A stretch of 64,000 bases of DNA. Origin: Reticulascus tulasneorum. Lineage: Eukaryota > Ascomycota > Sordariomycetes > Glomerellales > Reticulascaceae. Under the pieces are notes generated by a model. That model saw only the letters and a list, made by a program, of their open reading frames with translations. It ran no database searches and had not been told where the DNA came from. Shown piece by piece: positions 23,092 through 33,892 of this stretch. The DNA lies in the NCBI GenBank assembly GCA_001557505.1, contig LSAX01000003.1, positions 2,418,001 to 2,482,000 on the forward strand, given 5' to 3'. Position 1 is the stretch's first letter; every line of letters begins with the position of its first letter. The position numbers and the translations under genes were made by a program.

Positions 23092-23692
23092 CTTGGTGGG
23101 TCGTCGGTACTACGCTCGGGAAAATGACTGTGGGCGGAATCTAGATAGATAGAATTATTCAGAATATTAACTAGACCAGGTTCCACCGGCCACAGCCCGA
23201 GAGTTAAGCTACTCGCTGCTGTATAAAAGAAAGTAGGTAAACTTGGAGGAGTTCGTTGTGGATGGCGACTTTTTGGAGGGGGCGGCCTTGAATGGAGTCA
23301 ATGAGGGTGAGTCACGTGCAGGGCTTTTCTCAATGGTGGGGGGTGAAGCGCCAAGACATTGGAACGCCGGGACGCTAACTACCTACTACCTTGGAGCCTG
23401 GGTACAGTACGTACTGGCACGAAAGGTACACGCGCGGAAAGCTCCAGCTGTCCTGATCCAACTTTCATCTTGCGACCATCCTATTCACGAAACAGAAAAC
23501 AGTGAGCCCCTTCTCGCACATCGTCGTTTGAGCTGTAGTTTCTGGTGCGTTTTTCATTATTCCGCCCTACCATTCTATTTCACAGACACACAAGACTAAT
23601 TGGTTGCGCAGTTCGAGCCACGATTCAGGAAGCACTTCTACATCAACCAATTTTTGTCTTCTGTGTCGCCCAGAGCAACCTACCGGCCCAAC
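23092..23692. other. Bidirectional promoter of TMA46 and OST4
   Basis: 601 bp between divergent starts. It contains the composite TGAGTCACGTG at 23308-23318 and a GGTACAGTACGTACTGG-like imperfect palindrome near 23400. The OST4 side is presumably leader. Confidence 0.5.
23308..23318 (+). promoter_or_regulatory. Composite bZIP and E-box element
   Basis: TGAGTCACGTG merges a TGASTCA site (recognised by Gcn4/CPC-1-type bZIP factors) with GTCACGTG (recognised by Cbf1-type bHLH factors). It lies 217 bp from the TMA46 start and 375 bp from the OST4 start. The site is seen; the binding is inferred. Confidence 0.4.
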
Positions 23693-23881
23693 ATGATCTC
23701 CGACAACGATTTGTATCGACTAGCGATATTCCTGGGGGCGGCTGCAATGGTTCTCATTGTCTTCTATCACTACGTCGAAATCAATGCTACGGACAAAGAG
23801 AAAGAGACCGAGAAGGTCGTTTTGAAAGCTGGAAGTCAAACACCAAAACAGTCCACAAGACAGCCCTCAGCAGCGAGATAG
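23693..23881 (+). CDS. OST4: Oligosaccharyltransferase subunit Ost4
   Basis: The 62-aa product starts MISDNDLYRLAIFLGAAAMV and continues with a hydrophobic helix ending YHYVEIN. That matches the Ost4 pattern: a very short N-terminus, one transmembrane helix and a short cytosolic end. Yeast Ost4 is only 36 residues; the extra 25 here are a charged tail (KEKETEKVV, QTPKQS). Ost4 sits in the ER membrane and helps hold Ost3/6 and Stt3 together during N-glycosylation. The frame is open upstream to 23600, but the ATG at 23693 is chosen because homology begins exactly there. Its small size makes it easy to miss in automated annotation. Confidence 0.88.
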   Translation: MISDNDLYRLAIFLGAAAMVLIVFYHYVEINATDKEKETEKVVLKAGSQTPKQSTRQPSAAR

Positions 23882-24887
23882 GAAATCAGGGGTTTCGAGA
23901 TGCGAGCGGTAATTGGACGGGTTGTAAGATACTTGGACACACTTTGGCGAGACTAGACAAATACGCTTGCCAACGAGGTTAGTGCTTGGACGAGGATGGT
24001 TTGGGAAGGTTCCTCTAGAGGTACAGCAGGTCATTAAAGGAGGGAGGGTGAAATTCAACCATGTAGCATCCTGTGTATCCTAGATCGTGTCCCGTTCAAG
24101 GTTTCTACCTCTAAAGCACGATCTCCCGGCATGATGTATACGTCGTAAGAGAGTGGCTGCAAAACCGTTCTACTTCATGTTCCGTTTTAGCGTTCTGGGG
24201 AGGCCACTCCCAGCCCAGACTCCCATAGTAATTACTCAACGATGTGGTTAAAGGGAACCATCGCATTCCAGGGACGATACCTGAATGATTGCAGCTGCAA
24301 TGCTCGTCCGGGCGTCTCTTGGGTGCAAAAGAGTGGAAGGAACATCTGCGCAAATGGAGAATGTGGCTGAGAACGCGAGACGGTTCCCGAAGTGGCTTAG
24401 CGCCATACCATAGCCCCATTATCATGGGTGGTTGTTTTCCAACCCAACGACGGCAGAAAAGGCAGCCACCCCTTTCATTGTTCGTCGCCATTCCTTTCTC
24501 CTCTCTCCCTTCCTCTCAGCATCAGCCAACTCTTCCCATCTCCACAAGACACCACCATTTCATCGGAACTTGATTACATTCAAGTCTGATATTTATTCCA
24601 AACAGCTGCACTGCCAGACCACCTGCAGCCATTCTATTCTTCTTGCACTCATTCTACGTCAAGTCGATCTCCCGACCCTTCCGAATCGCGCCATTATATC
24701 GCGAAGACAAAAGACCATCAACATCTGACCACGTCTCAACGTCACTTCTTCTAATCACTTTGACCCTCGATCGCCGATTCATCACGCGACTCAACCGTAG
24801 CTGTTGATCATTACAGCCGTATCTTCATTTTCTCATTATACTTTGATTCGACTATTCAAGAGTCAATCCCTCACACACAACATCATC
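23882..24887. other. Intergenic, with pyrimidine-rich leader of YRA1
   Basis: About 1 kb. From roughly 24480 to 24887 the top strand is rich in TC and CA words, as in long 5' leaders of fungal housekeeping genes. I see no separate gene. Confidence 0.5.
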
Positions 24888-26659
24888 ATGTCTGGAAAGC
24901 TCGACCAGTCTCTTGACGAGATTCTCTCCACCCAGCGCCGCTCAGCCAGGCCAAGTCGCCAAAATCCGCGACGATCCGCTGGCCGACCAACTCCTGCCGC
25001 CCCAGTCGGAGGCGTTCGGAAAGCGTCAAAGCCTACACGCGCTGCAGTCTCGAAAACCGCACCGGGCAAGGGGGCCCCAGGAAGTCGTGAAAGCAAGATC
25101 ATCGTGAGCAACCTGGTATGCTACTATCCCTCCGCAACCAAGAAGACAGGCAGCTAACATTCAGTAGCCCAAGGATGTCTCGGAGCAGCAGATCAAGGTA
25201 TGTTGCCGGTGAGGCTAGTCAGCCTTCGGACTTTGTTCGACCTGTTATTCTTCGCCCGTCCTCCTCTCTTCCACCGACGTCGTAGCGAATCTACCGGATA
25301 GAAGTGGCCATTGTCACTTGCCTGTTGAAGCCTGTCAATACGCCAGAAGCCTCCTTCCATGACACTGCAATCCTGAAACATGGTGCAAACGTCGGAAGTC
25401 GAGCACATCCTTGTCGCGCAACGAATCTTTCACTTCTCACGAGGGTAGCCTGGTCAGCACCTCAGCAGATTGATAGTGCCGGCTGAAAAAAGAGGATGTT
25501 GGCAGTCCCATTGACATGTGCACCAATTTCAACAAGGCTTATGGAGATTATTGGTCCCAAACGCAGTTGAAGATATTGTTACCCAGCGAGCAGAGCAGTG
25601 AGCATCAGTGCAGCGTAGGTCGCTCGAAAGACCGCCTGACAGCACAGTTAAATTCCGCACCTTTAGTGGCACAAGAAAATGGGGGCCTAAGGGAGTTGCA
25701 TACCCAGGAAGTGGCAAAAGCAATTTTTATGAGGATCGATCTTTTTGCAGAACACAGTTTCCCCGGGCGATCGAAGGTGTTGGGACCCTGGCTTTGCGCC
25801 GGATTACTAGGCCACGGGGATTGTGGGGATTCTGACCATCTCAGCCGCACTTCATTCTGGGGACTGATGCTGACCCTATATTAACGCTCACTGCTATGCT
25901 CGCTGATGTGCTTCTATCACATGTTAGCGAATGAAGTCTTTGCCTGGTTCTTGACGATCTACGAAAGCTCGGTGTCGGATAAGCGGATGACTGAACCTGC
26001 AGCACTTTCGGATATACTGACCACGGGCTTTCCTCAATAGGAGTACTTTATCCAGTCTGTTGGACCGATTAAGAAGGTGGAACTCTCATATGGCCCCAAC
26101 TCTCAGAGCCGCGGCATTGCCAATGTCACGTTCCACGATGCGAATGGCGCTAGCAACGCCTTCAAGAACTTGAATGGCCTTCTTGTTGACAGCCGTCCCA
26201 TCAAGGTACAGTCTTATTGGAATTCGATTCCCTAGTTGTCTGTTGCTAACGTAGCACAGATTGAGATTGTCGTTGGCGCAGCTCAAGCCGCCAAGGTCAT
26301 CCCAGCTGTCAAGACACTCGCTGAGCGCACCAGGTATGAAGCATAGACACACTGTACAAACTATGTCCCGGTTTTAACACTTATGTAGCCAGCCTAAGTC
26401 TCAGCCAAAGGCTCAGCCCAAATCTGCTGCCTCTGATAAGCACAACACCAATGCCGCGAAGGGAGCCGCTGGTGCTCGTGCCAAGAAGCCTCGACGTGCT
26501 GCTGGTGGCAAAAGTGCTCGCCCAGCTAAGAAGACGGCCGAGGAGCTGGACTCGGAGATGGCAGATTACTTTGATGCTACTAACAACAACGAGAATGCCA
26601 CAGGCAGTGCCCCAGCCCCTGCCAGTGGAGATGCGGCAATGGAGGATGAGATCCTGTAA
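24888..26659 (+). CDS. YRA1: mRNA export adaptor Yra1/ALY (REF) homologue
   Basis: Exons 24888-25115, 25168-25197, 26041-26205, 26260-26333 and 26389-26659 give 255 aa. The N-terminus has MSGKLDQSLDEIL, a UAP56-binding-like motif, then an Arg/Pro-rich region. The RRM runs from SKIIVSNLPKDVSEQQIKEYF (RNP2) through GIANVTFHDANGASNAFKNLNG (RNP1-like) to DSRPIKIEIV. A Lys/Ala-rich region follows, ending TAEELDSEMADYF, the C-terminal REF box. The protein should couple splicing/transcription to mRNA export in the nucleus. The third exon is preceded by an 843-nt intron (25198-26040), over ten times the usual size here, with TACTGAC 20 nt before its end. If retained, translation stops after four codons (V-C-C-R-stop), so the retained form should be a target of decay. 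Confidence 0.93.
25198..26040 (+). other. Oversized intron of the YRA1 homologue
   Basis: GTATGT donor, CAATAG acceptor and a TACTGAC branch-like site at 26015-26021. Other introns I traced are mostly 45-90 nt; the next longest is 159 nt in the PRPP synthetase gene. It interrupts the RRM between its first helix and the next strand. Frames inside it have no motif. Confidence 0.85.
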
Positions 26660-28634
26660 AGTTTGACTTGGAACACAACTCGATATGGTCTTTGCAACAT
26701 CCCGGGTTAGGATGTGGCCAGCAGAGGGAGGGAGCTAGGAATGGGTTTTGCTTTCGTTTTTCCCCATCACACGGTACACCGCTTTCACTCCTGCAGACTG
26801 TTCAAGAATAAGGAGACTCAGTTGAGGCTATGGAATTTTGGCTTGGTTTCACGCGAGTTTTCTTTCATCGGATTCAGATTGCAAGTCTTGAGCACTCCTC
26901 TTCCATAGACACTAGGTCATACCTAGTAGATGCTACGGAACTCCCCACTATTAGCTTTCATATTTGACAGCGGCGTATGTACTATAATTGAGAATTTGAA
27001 AGCCCATGGAGCCAGTATCCATCCTCTGCCACATCGCAAGTACTTTACTCCGTGCTAACACGCATCTGAACTCATTCGCCATTCTGGAAATCCGTTCCAT
27101 ACGGGCCGTTTCACTATATCCTTCCCAGTTGTCAACGTGCGTCGTGATGAGACGAAGTGGTTGAAGATGGTGTAAGGGGAGGTCTTAGACCCTCGTAACT
27201 TGCAGCACCATTGGAAGATTGGGTGAAGATATCTGGTGGCTGGTAAGGCTCATCTGCTGGCCAGGCGGTTACACAGGCTCCGTCTTTGGCTGCTTGAGCT
27301 GCGTCATGAGATGTGTAGATCACAGCTGTCCGGATCTTAGCCTTCGGTTGGATTGGCAATCTGACCCTGGACATTGTGTTCTCGAGTGGGATAGTCTCGG
27401 TGGTAGTCGGCGTTGTAGATTAACAACTTAATGAATTACATCGATTGTATTAATAACACGAAGCAAGAGGGGGATTCTAACGTTTTAAATAGGTTCAAGT
27501 TGGCCGCTGGCCCCCGACTGTTGGTTGACGGATCTTTGTTGGTTGGTTGGATCGTGACCGAGCGTCGATGTAAAGGGAGGGTGGACCAGAACGAAGACAT
27601 GACGGAGGCCAGATATCTCTTCTCACCTAAGGATTGATCTTATTTATAGCTTTAAAGGATGGTGCTAACCGAACTTTCGTTTTCAACATTGAACGTTGGC
27701 ATTTTTGGGAAGCAGTCACGAGCCTGTCCGGGTTGGTTTTTGGTGGAAGTGCCGGGTGTAGGTCAGCATGCCGCCCGTGAGAAGGTTACACACCAGGAGG
27801 CAGAATCCCTCATAACCGGTCTTAGGTAAGACTGGAGTTCGGATACATGTAAGACGACAAACAATTTGTCGTCGCTTTCCTGGGTCGTTTAGGCGACTAT
27901 TAGAAACCAGCACCTGCGAGTGGGAGTCGTTCCTCGCAGATATATGCTCAATGTCAGAAGCTTGTGACTCGAAAAACACCGAGTATTGAGCCAATCGGGC
28001 TGGCGACGATACCCTAGCTTGATGTTATCCAGTCGAATATTGAGCCAGATCAGGTTCCAAAGACATTGCTTTGTGTATCTCATATCATTCAAGTACCCGA
28101 GACAATTGGCGGGAAGCGAGGCTGCTGTGGGAAACCGATATCGACCATTGTCGTAGCCCGCGGCGTTGAATGTTGTGCTGACCAGCTAGCTCCACGCAGT
28201 TGATGCATAGCCATCTAGTCACGCCTGGCATCGGGGTCCTAGGAGCTTTTTTGCTATAGGAGCTTGTATAATGCGACATTGGCAATGGTATTAGTAACAG
28301 GACAACACCTTGAGCACAGAGAACGGACTGCAATCAACGGATCAAAGCTGAAACAGTTGGGCAATATGGGAGGGAAAGAGAGGCAGCTGAATTGACGTCA
28401 TGGAATCTATCTTCGCCCAAATGTTGCCCTCGCGAAGACATCAAATATTGTCTCGCAGCACAACCAGACTTCAAAAAGTCCTTCATATCCATTCGCCTGA
28501 TGCCTCTCGCCTGCCAGTCCGAGGCATGAGTGCCTTTTTAGAGTTCCTCCGAGTTGGTACGTCTAGAATGTGCGATTGCGGGAGCTTATCGTACAGCTCG
28601 ACCGAGATTGTCTCATGTTGGACATTGGGGTTCC
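26660..28634. other. Intergenic between convergent genes
   Basis: Nearly 2 kb with no supported gene. 26700-28400 is AT-richer than the flanks, and its short frames overlap on both strands. I found no repeat. Confidence 0.45.
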
Positions 28635-29543
28635 CTATTTCTCGGGCGCCTTGCCGGCAGCCTTGTCATCGTCCTCTTCTTCCTCACCTTCCAGAGCCGG
28701 GGGGTCCTCGTCGTCGTCATCTTCTTCCTCTTCATCGCCCTCATCTCCAGGACCACCCATGCCACCGCCGAGCTTGGAGAAATCGATACCGCCGAAGTCG
28801 CCACCAGCTGTGCTCGGTTAGCTTAGAGTTCTGAAGGGACACAGCGAAATGAGCCTTGGGGAAAGGCTATGAGTTACGTACCACCGCCCATGCCTGGCAT
28901 TCCGCCTGGATTTCCGCCTGTTTGTCAGCCTCAGTTTCTCAAAATAGCGTTTGGGCGCAGAACGAAGGGAGATCATTGCTGTTCACGGTGACTACTTACC
29001 CATACCGCCAAACTGGGCCATGTCGTCCTCAGCGGCCTCGTTTTGCTCGTCCTCGTCAACCCACTTGTCGAAGTCGGTCTTGAGGTAGTGGACCTTCTTG
29101 GATTCCTTCAGTAGTCGTGGCCAATAAGCCTCGCTGAGTTCCTTCTTCTGTAGCTTCAACTCGATGTGCTTGCCAGTGTGATGCGTGCTGCTCTCAGCGG
29201 GGTCAATCTCGGCGTAGAATTCCACCTCAAGGTGATAGGTCTTCTTCAGCGTGTCAGAACGGCCGGTAAAAGTAAGACCCGTGGGCTTCAGGTCGAGCTG
29301 GAGGTTGGCCGCGGGGACATCGGGGACAGTGATGGTCAGGTAGATGTAGTTCTTGCTCGCATCTGTCAAGCTGGAGCGTTGTGCCCAGAGCACTGTGGGT
29401 GAAGGCATTGTCAGACTCAGTTTGACATCAAGGATGCAGAGGTGCGAATGGGATCACCTCTGCGTCTTGCATTTTTTTATTGTAGGTAGGAGCGGGAAGG
29501 GGGATAATTACACACCTTCAGGAGTTGCCGTGGCGGTAGACAT
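28635..29543 (-). CDS. SBA1: Hsp90 co-chaperone p23 (Sba1/Wos2)
   Basis: Exons 29543-29516, 29392-29000, 28917-28882 and 28807-28635 give 209 aa. The CS domain runs from VLWAQRSSLTDASKNYIYL through LTFTGRSD and GKHIELKLQKKE to YWPRLLKESKKVHYLKTDF and KWVDEDE. The WPRL-KE segment is the p23 signature for Hsp90 contact. A Gly/Met-rich linker follows, partly coded by a 36-nt exon of its own (GNPGGMPGMGG), then FGGIDFSKL and a long acidic tail. Yeast Sba1 stabilises the closed ATP state of Hsp90 and slows its ATPase; the acidic tail has chaperone activity of its own in relatives. The first exon is only 28 nt and codes the first nine residues. Confidence 0.94.
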
Positions 29544-30843
29544 CTTGTCTGTGACCAGGAGAGCTTGCGTGTGTAAGTTTAAGGGGCGTTGCTATGTTTG
29601 CGCAATGTTCGCAAAGAGGGAGGACGAGTGTACAGGGTGGTGGAAGCTCGCTTCAAGGTGGAGTGGAAGTGAGATAGTAAAATGAGGAGGATGTTTAAAG
29701 AGTTTGTGAAGCTGCAGTTGGAAAAGGCTGGGGTTCCATACCGCCTGCGATCACGGGCTTTTGGGGGATGTGGAATCTGTAAGAAGGTTCTTTGACAACC
29801 CGCTTCGACCCTTGCAGGGCTGAGCCGAAGGTACATTGGCTGGCAAGGCAATGCAGGCTGTTTTGCAAGTACCACGCACACTGCGAAGCCCTGTGACGTT
29901 TGCTTGCCCATTGCAACCCCACAGTGAGTATTTTCCGGAAGCTTGCGTTTTGCATCAATAGGCTTAAGGAAACAAGGACCGTAACCGTTAGCAACTGGCA
30001 ATGCCATTTTACTTAGTATACAAATTTCGTCCTACAGAGATGAAGCTAATGTGCGTTCCCACGATGTCAAGACATTCCTTCTCACTTGCAGTGTTTTATC
30101 GTAGGGCTGGGTACTTCCACCAAGGGTCTGACTACCTACAGTAGGTGTGAAGGGGGCTTGGACTAGGTGCGGGGTAATATTGGCAATCTTTGATGCCTAG
30201 AGACCCTGTAAGAAGCCGCTATGAGGAAGGGAGGCAGTCCATGGCCTGCTGTGGAATCTTCTCTGGAGTTGCCTTTCGTAGCAGATAAGAAGGAGTGTTT
30301 CAATCGTAGCAAGGCAATGAACACATTCTGACTGGCAATTAACAAATACAAATACCGAAATGAAATAAAACAAAATTGAAAAAATACCAACGAGGTTCAT
30401 TAATGTGTCCTTACCTTGGACTCTGTAAACTGGCCAAGTGCGCTACGTAGTTGTCCAAAACAGGTGGGATAAATACTACATTCAGACCCTTAAGACGCTC
30501 ACCTAATTAGCATGAGTGCGAAGTGACCTACCTTAGGTACATACTATACATACTACCCAGGTAGGCAGCCCTCTAGGATTGCTTCCTGTAGCGACGCCAA
30601 GGCCTCGTGGGGTGGGGCGCTGCTTGTTCGATGTCATCCTAAGAACTGTCAGCCTTCCATGCCAGTGTGGCTGGAGTCCTCAGACTTAGTCACGCAATGA
30701 CCTCAACCAAGACGAGGCACAACTAGCAGTAGCCAACACCAGTTTTTGAAGCTTTGCAGCGCCGCCCTTCGGCCGATTTGCATAGCGACAAGCCCTTCAT
30801 ATCGCTTTCCTCTCTTTCCACACCCCGGAGTTCTCCATCCACC
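29544..30843. other. Divergent promoter region, SBA1 and VPS24
   Basis: 1.3 kb without a gene. It contains ACCTACCTTAGGTAC at 30526-30540 and a second near-copy shortly after, words shared with other intergenic stretches. Frames around 29580-30400 are motif-free. Confidence 0.5.
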
Positions 30844-31594
30844 ATGGAGACAATCAAGGCACTCTTCGCCAAGCCTGATCCCCAGGCGCAGGTATGCCGA
30901 ATCCAACCGTCATGATCCTATCTCCAGGTCTCGCATTCTGACTCTGCAATCTTCACAGCTGCGGAAATGCAACGTTCTCATTCGCTCCAATATTCGAAAA
31001 CTAGAACGAGACATCACCTCGGTGAAGCAGGTGGAGATGAAGACGAAGAGCCTTATCCTCCAAGCAGACAAACGAGCCCAACGGGACCCGACGAGATCAA
31101 AGCAAGCCGCGAAAGAGGTGCGAGACTTTGCGAGGGAGCTACTACGGGCACGGAAGCAAGGGAACCGGTTGGTGACGTCAAAGGCCCAACTCAACAGCGT
31201 CCAGATGCAAGTCAACGAGGCTTTCGCCGTGCGCAAACTGGAGGGCAGCATCCGGGCCAGTGTGGGAATCATGAAGGACGTCAACAGTCTGATTCGTCTA
31301 CCAGAGCTGGCAGGAACCATGCAGGAACTTAGTGTTGAGTTGATGAAGGCCGGCATCATCGAGGAAATGATTGGCGACAGCCTGCCGGATGACCTGGAGG
31401 GCGTGGAGGAAGAAGAGGCCGAGGGCGAAGTCGACAAGGTGCTTGGCGAGATTCTCAAGGACCGCATGTCCAAGGAGAAGCTCCCTGCTGCGCCAGTCAC
31501 ACAAGAGCCCGCACCAGTGGAAGCAGAGGAGGAGGAAGAGGACGCAGAAATGATGAATCAGATGCGGAATCGGCTAGAGGCTCTCAGGAGTTAA
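30844..31594 (+). CDS. VPS24: ESCRT-III subunit Vps24 (CHMP3)
   Basis: Exons 30844-30891 and 30959-31594 give 227 aa, the usual Snf7-family length. The first exon codes METIKALFAKPDPQAQ, the amphipathic start typical of Vps24. The core is a basic helical hairpin (LRKCNVLIRSNIRKLERDI, then KSLILQADKRAQRDP). The acidic second half (LPDDLEGVEEEEAEGEVDKVL) is the autoinhibitory part, and it ends MMNQMRNRLEALRS, a MIM1-like Vps4-binding tail. Vps24 caps and remodels Snf7 filaments at endosomes during multivesicular body formation. The intron after codon 16 is a common position for this gene family in fungi, as far as I recall. Confidence 0.93.
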
Positions 31595-33892
31595 CGGAGC
31601 GCGTGCGACGCTCACGTTCTCGTAATGACTGGTGTATGGCGTCTGGTAATGCTTTGGGTACGGCTTGTTCATTCTCATCTGTGGAAAGAATTGTAGGCAT
31701 ATGAAATCAAGAGCTAGTCTTCGGTACATAACGCCGGGGCGGAGATAGCATCGGAGGCTGGGAGCCGCCTTTCTTATACACAACGTTTCAATCATTGCTA
31801 CTACTGGGTATTCGCAACCAGTATTCCCTTTCTCTCCCAGCGTGGAATCCGCAGATCCTGTGTCGTGCATTAACCACAGTCTTTCACAAACCATGGACCA
31901 CCTCTGGAACTGACACATTCAGTCCCCTCCACCGCATTTGAGCTGTCGATGCTGCGAGACAATAAATAAGCAAAGCCCAAACAATATACATAATCTCAGC
32001 GTACTGAGTCGGGACACTTATTTCCTCAGTGCAAGATCTTGCGACTCAAGCATCAAACATCCTTTCCGCACCTTCACAAACCGAACGACGTACGACCCGC
32101 TAACATCGGTGACATTCGGACAAACGCATTGCCACACCGGAGAGACTCTGGTTCACACACTGTTAGATACCTATCTAGAAGAATCTGCTGATGGAGTTTA
32201 TTCTAGAACCTTGAATGTTGGTCTGATGAGTGATCCACTGACAGTCCTCTCGACCTTAGAACTTTTACCTCTCTTATGCGATATCTGCCGGGTTATCCCC
32301 ATGCTGTCGATATGTGCCGACCTTTTCTCATGCGTTTGTATGTCATGGGTGCACACTATTGTCACTTACAACACAACTGGCAGCTTCGCTATGGACTACC
32401 CAAGTCTAGTCATAGACAGCAGCACAGCAATGGGCTGTCTCTTCTGGCTCGCTAGTCAGCACGAAGAGCTCAATTGAAGCTAATATATGAGCCTATCTTC
32501 TCGGCGCCATACTTTGTTTCGTAGCCCTGGAAATTCGACTAAAAAGCTCGGCTTAGCACTTGCCAAATATGGGGTTGCCGCCACTTCATGGCAGCTTTGC
32601 ACTCAAGATTCGCCTCTTGCAAGGTACTTTGATCACATCTCACATTGATACCTCGGTAATATCGACAGCCGTCGGGCTGGGCAGAACTACTGTGCGGATG
32701 ATCGAATAGCTACTATGTCTTTTTCAATGTGTGGTATTGACTTCTGCTCTAGACGCATTTGACGATAGCTTCTGAACTTCGGGCTTCGCAACAAACTATT
32801 CTAGAACCGAGTATGTCATGCCGCGACGGTGACACTCGCCAACCATATATGCGCACATAATCGATTGGCACTATTATACGAAGTAAGAACATCATTCCGC
32901 GACGATGATACTCTCCAACCATCAAAGCGCGCAAAACGATTGGCATCATTGTACGAGGCAAGAGTGTTTATCCTTGTTGCGGTCAAATATCTATGAAACA
33001 AAAGTTGGCCAGGCTGCTTACACACCCTACTTCCAAATGCAGCTTTTTTGACGACAACGGCGCCGTATATCCACATGGCAACTCACCATCGGCTAATACG
33101 ACAGGCATGGACCCTAGATACATCCCCTACCATAGTATAACGGTGTCAATTCCTCCCGCTCCAACCTTACATGAGCTAATGCAGTTGTGGTCGATTTGAT
33201 AGGATGGCTCCAGATTTACCTCCTCATCGTCGGCATTTCGTGCGGCGCCACCCGGTAGAGATCCATCTATCAAGTGTCGCGATCGACTTATATCGCCGAA
33301 GAAAATGACCAGTAGTGAGAATTCTTTTTACCCTTCTCCTCACGATGTGACCTCGTATCGGAAGTTCCTTGGGCCTCTCCTTGACGCAACAATCCGAGTG
33401 ATCCATGTGGCTGGACCAATCGCAACCCACTTGGTCCGAGCTAAACTCTCCATCAATCTCAAGGTTGACAGAGATCTTAGTAAAGATGCACATGCTCTGG
33501 AGTTATCTTGAGGGGGGAACACCAAGAGCTTACTAAAACCGCTTGAAATAATTTCGCAACTTCCAGGGTTGAGCTGCCGAGCCACGATGTAGAGTACTAG
33601 TGAGTGGCACCGAGAGTAAGTCGCTCATAATTTACAACGGCCGAGTCTAATGCAAGACAGAAGCATCAGGGAGATGTAAGCAAAGGCCCAGACCTCCGCC
33701 GAGAGTTGATAAATGATCCTCCAGCGGGTCGTATGGTAAAGGCATGGGCACGATGTTCGCGTATAAAGTGACGAACACCTCGCCTCTCTCATCTCTCTGT
33801 TTCTCATTCCTTCAGCAAGCAGAGTCTACTTCTTCGACCAATCACTCTCCAATCAAGCTTCCTCACTGAGCTCACTCTCACAAGCCGTCAAC
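31595..33892. other. Intergenic with a degenerate tandem repeat
   Basis: 2.3 kb. The frame 31938-32477 (179 codons) is the longest, but it has no motif and is rich in Ser, Thr and Cys without domain pattern, so I do not call it. A roughly 76-bp tandem repeat lies at 32797-32973. The last 150 bp is a pyrimidine-rich leader of the hydrolase gene. Confidence 0.5.
32797..32973 (+). repeat. Degenerate tandem repeat, about 76-bp unit
   Basis: Two full units start at 32823 and 32899 (GCGACGGTGACACTC and GCGACGATGATACTC), with a partial third unit to the left. The units share about three quarters of their bases; most differences are transitions, plus one single-base indel. The region is AT-rich and between genes. 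Confidence 0.7.

Noticed and set aside
25516..25884. 122-codon frame inside the YRA1 intron
   Set aside because: No motif and competing frames on both strands; flanked by strong splice signals of the host gene.
31938..32477. 179-codon open frame
   Set aside because: No motif, no domain pattern, Ser/Thr/Cys-rich composition of AT-rich non-coding DNA.
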